A stretch of 34,558 nucleotides of DNA from Candidatus Brevefilum sp. (lineage in GTDB: Bacteria; Chloroflexota; Anaerolineae; Anaerolineales; Anaerolineaceae): positions 1-34,558 of the forward strand of contig JARGGB010000031.1 of assembly GCA_029210815.1 (NCBI GenBank), written 5' to 3'. Numbering within the stretch: the first letter of the stretch is position 1; each line of letters starts with the position of its first letter. The translations under genes were made by a program, and so were the position numbers. Under the pieces are notes generated by a model, which did not search any database, had not been told where the DNA came from, and saw only the letters and a program-made list of their open reading frames with translations. Of this stretch, positions 8,116 through 16,894 are shown in pieces.

Positions 8116-9231
8116 ATGGCAAAAGAATTAATCAAAGGGAACACGGCTGTTGCTGAAGCCGCATTACGCGCTGGTCTTGAGGCCTATTTCGGCTACCCAA
8201 TCACCCCCCAAACAGAATTGCTGGAGCATCTCTCAGCCCGAATGCCCGAAATTGGACGTCCCTTTGTCCAGGCTGAAAGCGAATTGGGCGCCATCAATAT
8301 GGTTTACGGGGCAGCCTGTACAGGGAAGCGGGTGATGACCTCATCATCCAGCCCTGGTGTAAGCTTAATGATGGAAGGCTTATCCTATATTGCAGGGACA
8401 GAAGTCCCCGCAGTACTGGTGGATGTGGTCCGGGGCGGACCTGGTCTTGGGAATATTGCCCCGGCTCAGGGAGATTATAACCAGATCGTCCACGGCGGCG
8501 GTCATGGTGATTATCACATGCTGGTACTGGCGCCTGCCAGTGTACAGGAAGCCGTTGATTTGACGGTATTGGCTTTTGATTTAGCCGAAAAGTACCGTCA
8601 TCTTGTGGCAGTTTTAATGGACGGAAGTATCGGTCAGATGATGGAACCGGCGGAGCTACCCCCAATGCAGCCTATGAAAACGGATATTCCAGACTGGGCA
8701 GTGCGGGGAACCGATGGCGGTGAAAAGCGTGTGCTCACCTCGATCAACCTTGACCCGCCAGCACAAGAGGTGATGAACCTTCGCTTGATGAAACGCTGGC
8801 AGGAAATTGAGAAGAACGAAGTTCGTTATAAGGGCTATTACCTTGACGATGCTGAGTACGTGGTGGTTGGTTTTGGTACGGCTGGAAGAATTTCTCTTTC
8901 AGCAGTTCGCGCCGCACGTGAAAAGGGTATAAAGGTTGGACTTTTACGCCCGATCACCCTGGCACCTTTCCCCAATGACATTCTTGATGAACTCTCGGAG
9001 AAGGCAAAAGCCTTTTTGGTTGTGGAAATGAACTCTGGACAAATGCTGGAAGATGTCCGCCTGGTCGTTCGAGGACGTAAACCGGTGGAGTTTTTTGGGC
9101 GAATGGGAGGGGTTGTGCCTTACCCGGATGAAGTCCTGACAGAAATCAAGCGGCTAGTGGATGGTCCTCTTACAACGGAAGGACACCCAAGAGATCGGTG
9201 GCTGGCGAGATTATCAGAGACGATAGGTTAA
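8116..9231 (+). CDS. korA: 2-oxoacid:ferredoxin oxidoreductase, alpha subunit (KorA/VorB type)
   Basis: A 371-aa alpha subunit carrying the pyrimidine-binding fold of the TPP site plus the C-terminal domain II. The opening [27 protein letters not shown] and the following [27 protein letters not shown] are diagnostic of 2-oxoglutarate/2-oxoisovalerate:ferredoxin oxidoreductases. The start at 8116 is chosen because GGAGG lies 6 nt upstream and the similarity begins there; longer in-frame starts would overlap the ferredoxin gene. The enzyme decarboxylates a 2-oxoacid to acyl-CoA while reducing ferredoxin, or runs in reverse. Whether the substrate is 2-oxoglutarate or branched 2-oxoacids cannot be decided here. 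Confidence 0.93.
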   Translation: MAKELIKGNTAVAEAALRAGLEAYFGYPITPQTELLEHLSARMPEIGRPFVQAESELGAINMVYGAACTGKRVMTSSSSPGVSLMMEGLSYIAGTEVPAVLVDVVRGGPGLGNIAPAQGDYNQIVHGGGHGDYHMLVLAPASVQEAVDLTVLAFDLAEKYRHLVAVLMDGSIGQMMEPAELPPMQPMKTDIPDWAVRGTDGGEKRVLTSINLDPPAQEVMNLRLMKRWQEIEKNEVRYKGYYLDDAEYVVVGFGTAGRISLSAVRAAREKGIKVGLLRPITLAPFPNDILDELSEKAKAFLVVEMNSGQMLEDVRLVVRGRKPVEFFGRMGGVVPYPDEVLTEIKRLVDGPLTTEGHPRDRWLARLSETIG

Positions 9232-9241
9232 GGAGAGAATA

Positions 9242-10021
9242 ATGGTAATGGCAGATGTACCTGCAAAGATTGTTTATGAACGACCTGAGGCTTTGGATCC
9301 TCGTGTAACCCACTATTGCCCGGGCTGTACCCACGGCGTAGCGCATCGTCTGGTTGCAGAGGTTTTGGATGAAATGGGTGAAACGGGCAATACCATTGGG
9401 GTAGCATCGGTGGGTTGTTCTGTTTTTGCATACAATTATTTCAATATCGATTTTGTTGAAGCGGCTCATGGGCGTGCGCCTGCGATGGCAACCGGTATCA
9501 AGCGGGTTTATCCAGATCGTACGGTCTTCACCTACCAGGGTGATGGCGACCTGGCATCCATTGGCATGGGCGAAATCGTTGGTGCGGCTTCTCGCGGCGA
9601 GGGTATCACTGTTATCTTCATCAATAATGCAAACTACGGTATGACGGGCGGACAAATGGCACCAACCACGCTGCCCGGACAAAAGACGAGTTCATCACCG
9701 ACAGGTCGAGATACGAAGCGCCAGGGATACCCGATTCAAACTGCAGAGATGCTTTCTACATTAGAAGGGTCTTCTTATATCGTGCGACGCAGCTTGCACT
9801 CATCCCGTGAGATCAGGCGCGCAAAGCAAGCCATCCGAACGGCTTTTGAAGTGCAAAAGCACGGTTTGGGTTTCTCGCTGGTTGAGCTGCTGTCGACCTG
9901 CCCGACCAACTGGGGAATGTCTGCAGCGCAGTCTCGAGATTGGTTGGAGGAGCGCATGCTGCCGTACTACCCCCTTGGCGATTACAAAGTCTCACCCGCC
10001 GTTGCGGAACTAAAGAAATAG
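9242..10021 (+). CDS. korB: 2-oxoacid:ferredoxin oxidoreductase, beta (TPP) subunit
   Basis: A 259-aa TPP-binding subunit. The Mg-TPP motif runs from GDGD at 100-103 to [11 protein letters not shown] at 127-137. Four cysteines, Cys26 and Cys29 (CPGC), Cys59 (GCSVF) and Cys220 (STCPTNWG), occupy the positions that ligate the proximal [4Fe-4S] cluster in this enzyme family. AGGAG at 9231-9235 sits 6 nt before the ATG at 9242, which favours that start over the ATG two codons later. The gene follows korA by 10 bp and pairs with it to form the catalytic heterodimer. Confidence 0.94.
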   Translation: MVMADVPAKIVYERPEALDPRVTHYCPGCTHGVAHRLVAEVLDEMGETGNTIGVASVGCSVFAYNYFNIDFVEAAHGRAPAMATGIKRVYPDRTVFTYQGDGDLASIGMGEIVGAASRGEGITVIFINNANYGMTGGQMAPTTLPGQKTSSSPTGRDTKRQGYPIQTAEMLSTLEGSSYIVRRSLHSSREIRRAKQAIRTAFEVQKHGLGFSLVELLSTCPTNWGMSAAQSRDWLEERMLPYYPLGDYKVSPAVAELKK

Positions 10022-10033
10022 GGAGGTCGAAAG

Positions 10034-10588
10034 ATGCAACAAGAAGTGATTATTGCTGGCTTTGGCGGACAGGGTGTTTTGTTTGCCGGGCAATTGTTAT
10101 CCTATACAGCTTTGGATGAAGGTAAGGAAGTCACCTGGATCCCCTCTTATGGGCCGGAGATGCGGGGCGGCACAGCAAACTGCACAGTGGTGATTTCAGA
10201 TGAGGAGATTGGTTCACCCTTTGTGAAAAATCCCACAGCGGTGATTGCGATGAATTTGCCTTCCCTTGAGAAATTTGAAGATATGGTTGAGGAAGGCGGC
10301 GTGCTGGTTGTCAATGCGTCCATGGTCAACCGTGGAGTGGAACGTGACGATATCAAAGTTGTCAGCATACCCGCCAATGAAATTGCCCAGGAAATTGGCA
10401 GCGAAAGAGCGGTCAATATGGTCATGTTGGGAGCGCTTTTGGGCAACCTGGATTTGCTTTCACTGGATGCCCTGGACAAAGCCCTGGACACTCATCTGCC
10501 TGAAAGGCATAAAAAATTCCTGCCGATGAATAAGGAAGCCCTGCGAAGAGGCGCTGAATATAAAGCCGAAGCTGTTGAACCTGCGTAA
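10034..10588 (+). CDS. korC: 2-oxoacid:ferredoxin oxidoreductase, gamma subunit
   Basis: A 184-aa gamma subunit (POR_N/gamma domain) that closes over the CoA and active-site region. Characteristic stretches are IIAGFGGQGVLFAGQLL near the N-terminus and SYGPEMRGGTANCTVVIS at about 38-55. GGGAGG lies before the ATG, and the gap from korB is 12 bp. It is the last gene of a tight four-gene operon (delta-alpha-beta-gamma) that ends at an intrinsic terminator 26 bp downstream. The order D-A-B-C is usual for Kor/Vor enzymes and differs from fused pyruvate:ferredoxin oxidoreductases. Confidence 0.94.
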   Translation: MQQEVIIAGFGGQGVLFAGQLLSYTALDEGKEVTWIPSYGPEMRGGTANCTVVISDEEIGSPFVKNPTAVIAMNLPSLEKFEDMVEEGGVLVVNASMVNRGVERDDIKVVSIPANEIAQEIGSERAVNMVMLGALLGNLDLLSLDALDKALDTHLPERHKKFLPMNKEALRRGAEYKAEAVEPA

Positions 10589-10613
10589 TTCAACATCGTT
10601 TCTCTAAGCATTC

Positions 10614-10648
10614 AAGCCCCAGGTCTTTCAAGCACCTGGGGCTTTTTT
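10614..10648 (+). terminator. Intrinsic terminator of the kor operon
   Basis: AAGCCCCAGGT (10614-10624) pairs with ACCTGGGGCTT (10634-10644) across a 9-nt loop, and six T residues run from 10643 to 10648. This is a textbook rho-independent terminator 26 bp after the korC stop. Confidence 0.92.
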
Positions 10649-10649
10649 G

Positions 10650-10678
10650 TGGGCATTGCTGGTAATAACCGTTATAAT
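10650..10678 (+). promoter_or_regulatory. Candidate sigma-70 promoter for the aminotransferase gene
   Basis: TGGGCA (10650-10655), a 17-bp spacer and a perfect TATAAT (10673-10678) lie just after the kor terminator and about 75 bp before the next start. A short near-perfect palindrome, AGGGAA-T-TTCCCT (10693-10705), follows the predicted start site and could be an operator. Confidence 0.5.
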
Positions 10679-10752
10679 TGGGTTGCTGTTGAAGGGAATT
10701 TCCCTGAAAATAATTGCCTTGATCTTAAAAGGCTTGAAAATTGTGAGGACTT

Positions 10753-11946
10753 ATGAAAATTCGCATGTCATCTCCTGATCTGAGCGAAGCCGACCGACAG
10801 GCGGTGGAGGCGGTCGTCAACACGCCCAATTTGAGTATGGGCCCCAAAATTGACGCTTTTGAAAAAGCTTTTTGTGAACTCACCGGTGCAAAGCATGCCA
10901 TTGGTGTAAATTCAGGCACAGCCGGGCTGCATTTATGCATTCGGGCAGCCGAAATTAACCCGGGTGATATTGTCATTACCACCCCCTTTTCATTTGTGGC
11001 TTCCAGCAATGTAATTTTATTTGAAAAAGCGATCCCGGTTTTTGTCGATGTTGATCCGGTTACTGGGAACATCGATACGGATCAATTAGCCCGGGCTGTT
11101 GAAGACCTGTCCCTCGGTGGAGAGCGTGCTGACCGATGGATGCCGAGGAAGCTGCCGAAGGTTAATCAGGGGAGGGTTAAGCAGCTCAAGGCGATCTTGC
11201 CGGTGGATGTTTTTGGGCAGCCAGCGGATTATGACCTGATCAATGCCCTCGCTGAACAATACGGGTTGAAGGTGATTGAGGATTCATGCGAAGCCCTGGG
11301 CGGTGAATATAAAGGGCGTTATACAGGAACCCTGGGCGATTACGGCGTGTTTGCTTTTTATCCAAACAAGCAGATTACCACTGGTGAGGGCGGCATGATC
11401 ATCACGGATGATGATGAAACTGCTGACTTCATGCGAGCGCTTCGCAACCAAGGACGCGCCCCGGGAGATACCTGGCTGCAGCATACCTTTTTGGGATATA
11501 ACTACCGCCTGGATGAAATGAGCGCAGCACTTGGGCTTTCGCAATTGAGACGTTTGGAGTCCTTGCTTGAAAAACGTGCCCGGGTGGCGGATTGGTATAC
11601 AGAACACCTGGAAAACATTGAAGAAGTCACCCCGCCGCAGCTGGTTGAGAACACAACTAAAGTCAGCTGGTTTGTGTATGTGATAAAGGTGGATGAGAAA
11701 ATTGACCGGGATCGCCTGGCAGTGATCCTTGAAGAAATGGGCGTGCCAGTCAGGCCTTATTTCGCACCCATTCATACACAGCCTTACATGGTTAAAATGT
11801 TTGGTTACCAGCAAGGTGATTTCCCTGTGACTGAGGATTTGGGGAATCGAAGCCTGGCTTTGCCATTTTCTGGCAGGATGTCCGAAGAAGAGGTCCTGAC
11901 CGTCTGCCAGCGTTTAGCTGAAGCGCTTATTTCTGTTAAAAAATAA
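10753..11946 (+). CDS. DegT/DnrJ/EryC1/StrS-family PLP aminotransferase
   Basis: A 397-aa fold-type I PLP enzyme of the sugar-nucleotide aminotransferase family, which aminates ketosugars in surface-polysaccharide, antibiotic-sugar or related biosynthesis. Visible are GVNSGTAGLHLCI at 51-63 (phosphate cup), Asp177 in IEDSCEALGG (pyridine nitrogen partner) and the Schiff-base Lys206 in YPNKQITTGEGG. A 20-25-residue insertion at about 119-145, rich in Arg/Lys, lengthens the chain relative to many members. GAGG lies 5 nt before the ATG. No nucleotide-sugar biosynthesis genes are adjacent, so the substrate is open. Confidence 0.88.
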   Translation: MKIRMSSPDLSEADRQAVEAVVNTPNLSMGPKIDAFEKAFCELTGAKHAIGVNSGTAGLHLCIRAAEINPGDIVITTPFSFVASSNVILFEKAIPVFVDVDPVTGNIDTDQLARAVEDLSLGGERADRWMPRKLPKVNQGRVKQLKAILPVDVFGQPADYDLINALAEQYGLKVIEDSCEALGGEYKGRYTGTLGDYGVFAFYPNKQITTGEGGMIITDDDETADFMRALRNQGRAPGDTWLQHTFLGYNYRLDEMSAALGLSQLRRLESLLEKRARVADWYTEHLENIEEVTPPQLVENTTKVSWFVYVIKVDEKIDRDRLAVILEEMGVPVRPYFAPIHTQPYMVKMFGYQQGDFPVTEDLGNRSLALPFSGRMSEEEVLTVCQRLAEALISVKK

Positions 11947-11964
11947 TTTTGATATCATCAACTT

Positions 11965-12849
11965 ATGGAAAAAATTTTTTACCCCCCACGCCGTAACGGA
12001 TCCCTCATTCTTGGCGCGTCCATCCTGATCCTTGCAGGTGCAGGGGCATATTTCTTTTATATGGCAGCCCAGGATGCTTCAGGGCTGGATTTTTTGTTCC
12101 ACATGCTGTTAGCCCTTGTATTCCTAGCCCCAATCCCCTTGTTAGCCTATCGCCTGTATGCTTTAATGAATGCTTTATATGGCTTGCGGCGCGATGGTTT
12201 AATGATTCGCTGGGGATTACGCCGTGAGGATATCCCTTTGAATGCCATTGAGTGGATACGTCCTGCCTCTGACCTTGGATTCAGACTGCCTTTGCCCTGG
12301 CTGCGTATACCCGGAGCAATTCTTGGCGTGCGCAAAGTGCAGGAATTGGGACAGGTTGAATTTGCTGCGTCGGATACTTCGCACATGATTTTGGTGGCAA
12401 CTTCTGAGAAAGTGTTTGCAATTTCCCCTGAACAAGCCAATCAATTTATGGCCTTTTTTCGCCGGGTCAATGAATTAGGCAGCCTGACGCCCATTGAGGC
12501 ACAGTCTGTTTATCCTAAGGTGTTGATTGGGCGTGTCTGGGAGGATCGCCTGGCGCGCAGCCTGATCATTTCAGGTTTTGCCATTGGGCTGATTCTTCTA
12601 ATCGTCAATGCCATTGCGATACCTGGACTGGACACTTTAACCTGGACGGGCGGTGAAGGGGATGCGCCGGCTGAGCGGCTGCTCTTGCTGTCAATTTTGG
12701 ATGGCATGATCTGGTTGTTTAATCTGTTTGCCGGAATTTTTCTCTATCGCCACGGCGGGGACCTGGCGCTGGGTGCCTACATCGTGTGGGGAACCGCAGG
12801 CGTTACCGGCATTTTACTGCTCATTGGCAGCCTGGCATTAATTTTTTAA
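11965..12849 (+). CDS. Membrane protein with a PH-like cytoplasmic region
   Basis: A 294-aa integral membrane protein. Hydrophobic segments lie at about residues 13-34, 43-66, 198-222, 240-263 and 270-292. The ~130-residue segment between the second and third contains RRDGLMIRWGLRREDIPLNAIEWIRP, a pattern seen in bacterial PH-like (bPH) domains of membrane proteins. No catalytic motif is seen. It starts 18 bp after the aminotransferase stop with no clear ribosome site, so it may be read through translational coupling on the same transcript. The function is unknown; the PH-like call is tentative. Confidence 0.55.
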   Translation: MEKIFYPPRRNGSLILGASILILAGAGAYFFYMAAQDASGLDFLFHMLLALVFLAPIPLLAYRLYALMNALYGLRRDGLMIRWGLRREDIPLNAIEWIRPASDLGFRLPLPWLRIPGAILGVRKVQELGQVEFAASDTSHMILVATSEKVFAISPEQANQFMAFFRRVNELGSLTPIEAQSVYPKVLIGRVWEDRLARSLIISGFAIGLILLIVNAIAIPGLDTLTWTGGEGDAPAERLLLLSILDGMIWLFNLFAGIFLYRHGGDLALGAYIVWGTAGVTGILLLIGSLALIF

Positions 12850-12907
12850 AGGTTCATTCAACTATTTCGACTTGATTGATTTGATTTAGACTTACCAGGA
12901 CTTCTAA

Positions 12908-13753
12908 GTGGCAAAACTTTTAACGGGTTTATTGGTGGCATTGGTCATTGCTTATTTAGCATTCCGCGCCAAAGCACTTAACAAAAGCGGGGGAGTAGCG
13001 GCTGCCCTTTTAGGTACGATCGTCTTTGGGCTGGGTGGACTTGATTGGGCGTTGATCCTGCTGATTTTCTTTATCTCTTCAAGTGCGCTATCAAAATTTT
13101 TTGAAAAGAAAAAGGGGATTTCCGGGGAGAATTTTTTAAAGGGATCTCGCCGTGATGCCTGGCAGGTGGCGGCAAATGGGGGGATGGCAGGTCTCTTGGC
13201 ATTGTCCTATTTTATTCTCTCAAGATTCTCACCTGGAAGTGAGGTGCTGCCCCCATTGTGGATTGGCTTTGGGGCGAGTTTAGCCGCTGCTAATGCTGAC
13301 ACCTGGGGGACAGAGCTGGGCTTGCTTAACCCCAGCAATCCGGTTTTACTGAGCACCTTCAAGCGGGTTCCAAAGGGCACCTCGGGGGGCGTCAGCATGG
13401 TGGGGACGCTGGCATCCCTGGGTGGGTCCGCCCTGGTTGGCGGTGCCGTGGGCTTGCTAGCCTCAGCTGGCTGGGGGCATGGGGGAGATATGCGTCCGTT
13501 TTTGCAATTTTTAGTTATTACCGGGAGCGGGTTGTTTGGTGCGTTTGTGGATTCCCTCCTGGGGGCAAGCCTGCAGGCGATTTACTACTGCCCGGTGTGC
13601 AAAAAGGAAACAGAACAGCATCCCCTGCATCGCTGCGGGAATCTTACCGAGCATTTACGAGGTTTGATGTGGCTAAATAACGATTGGGTGAATGCAGCCT
13701 GCACCATCAGCGCGGGAATAATGGGTTTGTTGCTGGCAATCCTCTTAAATTAA
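12908..13753 (+). CDS. DUF92 family integral membrane protein (VTE6-like)
   Basis: A 281-aa multi-pass membrane protein of the DUF92/TIGR00297 family. Diagnostic parts are LNKSGGVAAALLGTIVFG near residue 28, ANADTWGTELGLL at about 128-140, PKGTSGGVSMVGTLASLGG at about 156-174 and VDSLLGASLQA at about 218-228. A short Cys-containing segment (YYCPVCKKE, then HRCGNLTEHLRG) follows. The plant relative VTE6 is a CTP-dependent phytyl-phosphate kinase, so a role phosphorylating isoprenoid phosphates is plausible but inferred. Translation starts at GTG 12908, with CAGGA at 12896-12900, 7 nt upstream. It is the third gene of a same-strand run and converges with pepT. Confidence 0.82.
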   Translation: MAKLLTGLLVALVIAYLAFRAKALNKSGGVAAALLGTIVFGLGGLDWALILLIFFISSSALSKFFEKKKGISGENFLKGSRRDAWQVAANGGMAGLLALSYFILSRFSPGSEVLPPLWIGFGASLAAANADTWGTELGLLNPSNPVLLSTFKRVPKGTSGGVSMVGTLASLGGSALVGGAVGLLASAGWGHGGDMRPFLQFLVITGSGLFGAFVDSLLGASLQAIYYCPVCKKETEQHPLHRCGNLTEHLRGLMWLNNDWVNAACTISAGIMGLLLAILLN

Positions 13754-13779
13754 CAGCCATATAGTTTTTTGACAACGGC

Positions 13780-15009
13780 TTATCTTTTTGGGATCAGTGC
13801 TGCAATGGCAACCAGGGTTTCAACGGTTTTCTCCATGGCAAAGGTAGGAATAAACTCGTACTTCCCGTGGAAATAATGCCCGCCGGTGAAGATATTGGGC
13901 GTTGGCAGTCCCATGTATGAAAGGCGGCTGCCGTCGGTACCGCCGCGCACAGGGATGATGAGGGGTGTCACGCACACAGACTTGACTGCCTCGACCGCAA
14001 TTTCCATGATTTCGGGATGGGGTTCTACCATCTCCCGCATATTGTAATATTGGTCTTCCAGTGTAAGTTCAATAACCCGATCACCGTATTTTTCATTGAT
14101 GAAATTCGCTGCTTTTTGGATCAGACGTTTTTTCTCTTCAAATTTGTCACGGTCGTGATCCCGAATGATGTACGCCATGGCGGCTTCCTCAACCGTGCCG
14201 TTGATTTCGTAAAGGTGATAAAAGCCCTCATAATTTTCGGTGAATTCTGGTCGTTCAAACACCGGCAGCAATTCATTGAATTCCATCCCAATTAAAAGTG
14301 CGTTGCGCATTTTCATCTTGGCTTTGCCGGGATGTACATTACGACCGTGGATGGTCACTTCAACACCGGCTGCGTTGAAGTTCTCATACTGCACTTCACC
14401 AACTTCACCGCCGTCAATGGTGTAGGCAAAATCGGCACCAAATTTTTCAACATCGAAATGGTCCACACCGTGACCGACTTCTTCATCCGGGGTGAAACCG
14501 ATCTTGATCGTTCCGTGTTTGATTTCGGGATGCGCCAAAAGGTATTCTACAGCGGTCATGATCTCAGCGATCCCCGCCTTATTGTCTGCCCCCAGGAGCG
14601 TGGTGCCGTCTGTGGTGATCAGGGTCTTGCCGATGTATTTCTTGAGCGCAGGGAATTCATCCGGCGACATGGTGATATTTTTCTCAGTATTCAACACGAC
14701 CGTTCCACCGTCATAATCCTCAATGAATTGTGGATTGACGTTCTCACCGGAAAGGTCAGGGCTGGTGTCCATGTGCGCCAGGAAACCAATGATGGGCATA
14801 TCTTTTTGGTCTGTATTTGCAGGTAAAGTTGCGGTCACATAGCCAAATTCATCAATGGCGGCATCCATCAAGCCAAGTTCTTTGAGCTCTTGTTCAAGCA
14901 GTTTTGCCAGCTTGAGCTGTTTTTGGGTGCTTGGGAAGGTGTCTGATTTACGTGCGGATTGGGTGTCGATTTTGATGTATCGGATAAAGCGTGAAATGAC
15001 TGGGTTCAT
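13780..15009 (-). CDS. pepT: Peptidase T (tripeptide aminopeptidase)
   Basis: A 409-aa M20B metallopeptidase that removes N-terminal residues from tripeptides in the cytoplasm; length matches PepT. Di-zinc ligands and catalytic residues are visible: His79 and Asp81 (AHMDTSPD), Asp142 (LLGADNKAG), Glu176/Glu177 (TPDEEVGHG), Asp199 (YTIDGG) and a C-terminal His in GGHYFHG. The dimerisation/lid domain GRNVHPGKAKMKMRNAL is present. The start at 15009 has GAGGT 5 nt upstream. It is a single gene. The 26 bp to the DUF92 stop hold no recognisable terminator. Confidence 0.95.
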   Translation of the reverse strand: MNPVISRFIRYIKIDTQSARKSDTFPSTQKQLKLAKLLEQELKELGLMDAAIDEFGYVTATLPANTDQKDMPIIGFLAHMDTSPDLSGENVNPQFIEDYDGGTVVLNTEKNITMSPDEFPALKKYIGKTLITTDGTTLLGADNKAGIAEIMTAVEYLLAHPEIKHGTIKIGFTPDEEVGHGVDHFDVEKFGADFAYTIDGGEVGEVQYENFNAAGVEVTIHGRNVHPGKAKMKMRNALLIGMEFNELLPVFERPEFTENYEGFYHLYEINGTVEEAAMAYIIRDHDRDKFEEKKRLIQKAANFINEKYGDRVIELTLEDQYYNMREMVEPHPEIMEIAVEAVKSVCVTPLIIPVRGGTDGSRLSYMGLPTPNIFTGGHYFHGKYEFIPTFAMEKTVETLVAIAALIPKR

Positions 15010-15020
15010 GCGGACCTCAT

Positions 15021-15082
15021 TGGTAGTGAGTAATTGTCGGTATCGGTTATCAGGTATTCGGTATTAGGTACCAGTTGTTATC
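15021..15082. repeat. Degenerate 7-bp tandem repeat tract
   Basis: Repeated variants of GGTATTC/GGTAT-like units (for example TCGGTAT, CAGGTATTCGGTATTAGGTA) occur with about 7-bp periodicity immediately upstream of pepT. A similar but distinct GGTAGCT-based tract occurs at 24227-24292. Such heptameric tracts are probably slippage-generated. Phase is imperfect, so boundaries are approximate. Confidence 0.45.
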
Positions 15083-15118
15083 GAGATGAATTGTAACATA
15101 TACAGAATATTTATTCGA

Positions 15119-15214
15119 AGGGTGGGTTGGTCTTCAAATTGCTTGGTTAAAGTTGATGAGAATTGCATCATTATTGCTTATGGTTGTGAATTATTCTTCC
15201 CCAACCCACCCTAC
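15119..15214. repeat. 96-bp inverted-repeat element, MITE/REPIN-like
   Basis: The arms AGGGTGGGTTGG (15119-15130) and CCAACCCACCCT (15201-15212) are perfect 12-bp inverse complements, and the right end closes with CTAC, giving a GTAG foot on the minus strand. The 70-bp interior contains smaller inverted repeats (TGATG/CATCA). No coding potential is seen. It belongs with the other GTAG-foot hairpins in this window. Confidence 0.6.
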
Positions 15215-15221
15215 GCATCTT

Positions 15222-15230
15222 TGATATAAT
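15222..15230 (+). promoter_or_regulatory. Extended -10 promoter for the cyclotransferase gene
   Basis: TGATATAAT is an extended -10 (TGn followed by perfect TATAAT at 15225-15230) 54 bp before the next start codon, just beyond the inverted-repeat element. No -35 hexamer at standard spacing is seen, which an extended -10 can tolerate. Confidence 0.45.
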
Positions 15231-15283
15231 CGATTAAATCTTCAATTTAATATTTCCTGTCTCTGCTGAAATAGGTAGTAAAA

Positions 15284-16201
15284 ATGCGTATTCATCATGA
15301 AAATCGGAAAGGCATCTGGAAAAAGGGCTGGATTTTACTTCTGCTCTCTATTCTGATCGCTGGTGCAGTTTTGTTGATTGTCTTCCTCGACAAAAAAAAT
15401 TTCCCAAACGCCATTCCAGAATCCTTTACACCTACAGCAGTATTCACACCTACTTCAGCATTTACTCCGTCTCCGGCAGCGACATCCACTGAAGCATTCA
15501 CACCCGTAATGACCTATGAAGTCCTGAATGTCTTCCCACATGATCCGTTAGCTTTTACCCAGGGGCTGATTTATCTGGATGGCTACCTTTATGAAAGCAC
15601 AGGTATCAATAATCGATCATCTTTACGCAAGGTGGACCTTGAAACTGGAGAGGTTTTGCAGCAAGTTGATTTATCTTGGGAATATTTTGGCGAAGGCTTG
15701 ACCGATTGGGAAGATATGTTGGTGCAGTTGACCTGGCAAGAAAACGCCGGTTTTGTTTACGATCGAGAAGATTTCACCCTGGTGGACCAGTTCACTTACT
15801 CAACCGAAGGTTGGGGGTTGACGAATGATGGTCACCAGCTCATTATGAGCGATGGTACGTCATCGCTTTATTTCTTGAACCCTGGCACATGGGAAGTAAC
15901 AGGGCGTGTGACGGTGACATACCAGGGCAAAAACATTGCGCGCCTGAACGAACTTGAATATATCAAAGGTGAAATTTTCGCCAATATATATAGAACGGAT
16001 GACATTATCCGCATCGATCCCGGCAGCGGTGAGGTGTTGGGTTGGATCGACCTGGGCGGCATCCTGCCCCAGGACTTGCGCGGGGGTACCGATGTTCTGA
16101 ATGGGATTGCCTATGACCAGGATGGGGACCGGCTGTTTGTCACCGGGAAATTCTGGCCGCAGCTGTATGAAATTCAGCTGATCCCGGTGCCAGCTGAATA
16201 A
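15284..16201 (+). CDS. Glutaminyl-peptide cyclotransferase, membrane-anchored
   Basis: A 305-aa protein of the glutamine cyclotransferase beta-propeller family (plant/bacterial QC type), which converts N-terminal Gln to pyroglutamate. Recognisable features are VFPHDPLAFTQGLIY near residues 85-100, ESTGINNRSSLRKVDLETG, and NELEYIKGEIFANIYRTDDI near 222-241. A single N-terminal hydrophobic segment (~15-35) acts as signal anchor, followed by a Thr/Pro-rich linker with FTPT/FTPS repeats (residues ~45-75), so the enzyme faces the outside. The ATG at 15284 has only a weak AGGTA site. The gene ends just before a bidirectional terminator. Confidence 0.88.
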   Translation: MRIHHENRKGIWKKGWILLLLSILIAGAVLLIVFLDKKNFPNAIPESFTPTAVFTPTSAFTPSPAATSTEAFTPVMTYEVLNVFPHDPLAFTQGLIYLDGYLYESTGINNRSSLRKVDLETGEVLQQVDLSWEYFGEGLTDWEDMLVQLTWQENAGFVYDREDFTLVDQFTYSTEGWGLTNDGHQLIMSDGTSSLYFLNPGTWEVTGRVTVTYQGKNIARLNELEYIKGEIFANIYRTDDIIRIDPGSGEVLGWIDLGGILPQDLRGGTDVLNGIAYDQDGDRLFVTGKFWPQLYEIQLIPVPAE

Positions 16202-16225
16202 CCAGGATCGCTACCTATGAATCAA

Positions 16226-16255
16226 AAAAGGCGGTTGAAACTTCAACCGCCTTTT
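16226..16255. terminator. Bidirectional intrinsic terminator
   Basis: The A-rich stem AAAAGGCGGTTGA (16226-16238) pairs with TCAACCGCCTTTT (16243-16255) around AACT. It has A residues on the left and T residues on the right, so it serves the cyclotransferase gene on the plus strand and could serve hsp20 converging on the minus strand. Confidence 0.85.
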
Positions 16256-16275
16256 GCGCTATTTTGTGTTTGTGA

Positions 16276-16764
16276 TTATTTATTCTTTGATTTGCCTTCA
16301 ATGACGTCTTGCTTTTTTCCGCCTTTGATTTCAATGCGGCGCGGTTTGACTTCTTCTTTCTTTGGCAGGTGAATCATCAGGATGCCGTTTTCGGTTTCAG
16401 CCTGGATGTTTTCCACGTCAACTGAACCGGGCATCGAGATGGTGCGCTGGAAGGTCCCGAATCGGCGTTCGCGGATATGGTATCGACCTTCCTCACCCTC
16501 TTCATATTCATTTTTGATTTCACCCTTCAGAGAAAGGTTGTTGTCTGTATAGGTGATGTCCAAATTATCAGGATCCATCCCAGCCACATTGGCTTTGACG
16601 ACAAACTCGTCATCATTTTCGATGACATCAAGGGGGAGTCGCAAGTTCAATGGTTCACCAAAACCGAGTTCACCATCATCATAGAGAGAATTGATCATAC
16701 GCTCCATTGAACGGTTCCAAGAAAGCAAATCACGAATAGGATCACGTCGAATTAAATTGGCCAT
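16276..16764 (-). CDS. Small heat-shock protein Hsp20 (alpha-crystallin family)
   Basis: A 162-aa ATP-independent holdase chaperone. The alpha-crystallin domain spans about residues 42-145, with LDVIENDDEFVVKANVAGM at its start and NGILMIHLPKK near its end (the usual A-x-x-x-NGVL-x-I/V-x-x-P signature). A C-terminal I-x-I motif (RIEIK) and a basic Lys-rich tail follow. I chose the ATG at 16764 because GGAGG lies 5 nt upstream, inside the 4-codon-longer reading frame that begins at 16776; that upstream ATG has no site of its own. The 130 bp upstream contain AT-rich DNA but no CIRCE or clear ROSE-like thermometer that I can see. Confidence 0.93.
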   Translation of the reverse strand: MANLIRRDPIRDLLSWNRSMERMINSLYDDGELGFGEPLNLRLPLDVIENDDEFVVKANVAGMDPDNLDITYTDNNLSLKGEIKNEYEEGEEGRYHIRERRFGTFQRTISMPGSVDVENIQAETENGILMIHLPKKEEVKPRRIEIKGGKKQDVIEGKSKNK

Positions 16765-16894
16765 CTTTTCCTCCATTCATCATTAGTATTGAACGATTAC
16801 ACATTTAATTTAAGAAACGTGTATTAAAAATCCGTCAAAAATATGTTTAAAAAATATTAGAATGGGTGATCCTGGCTTCTGAGCTTGTTTTGGT

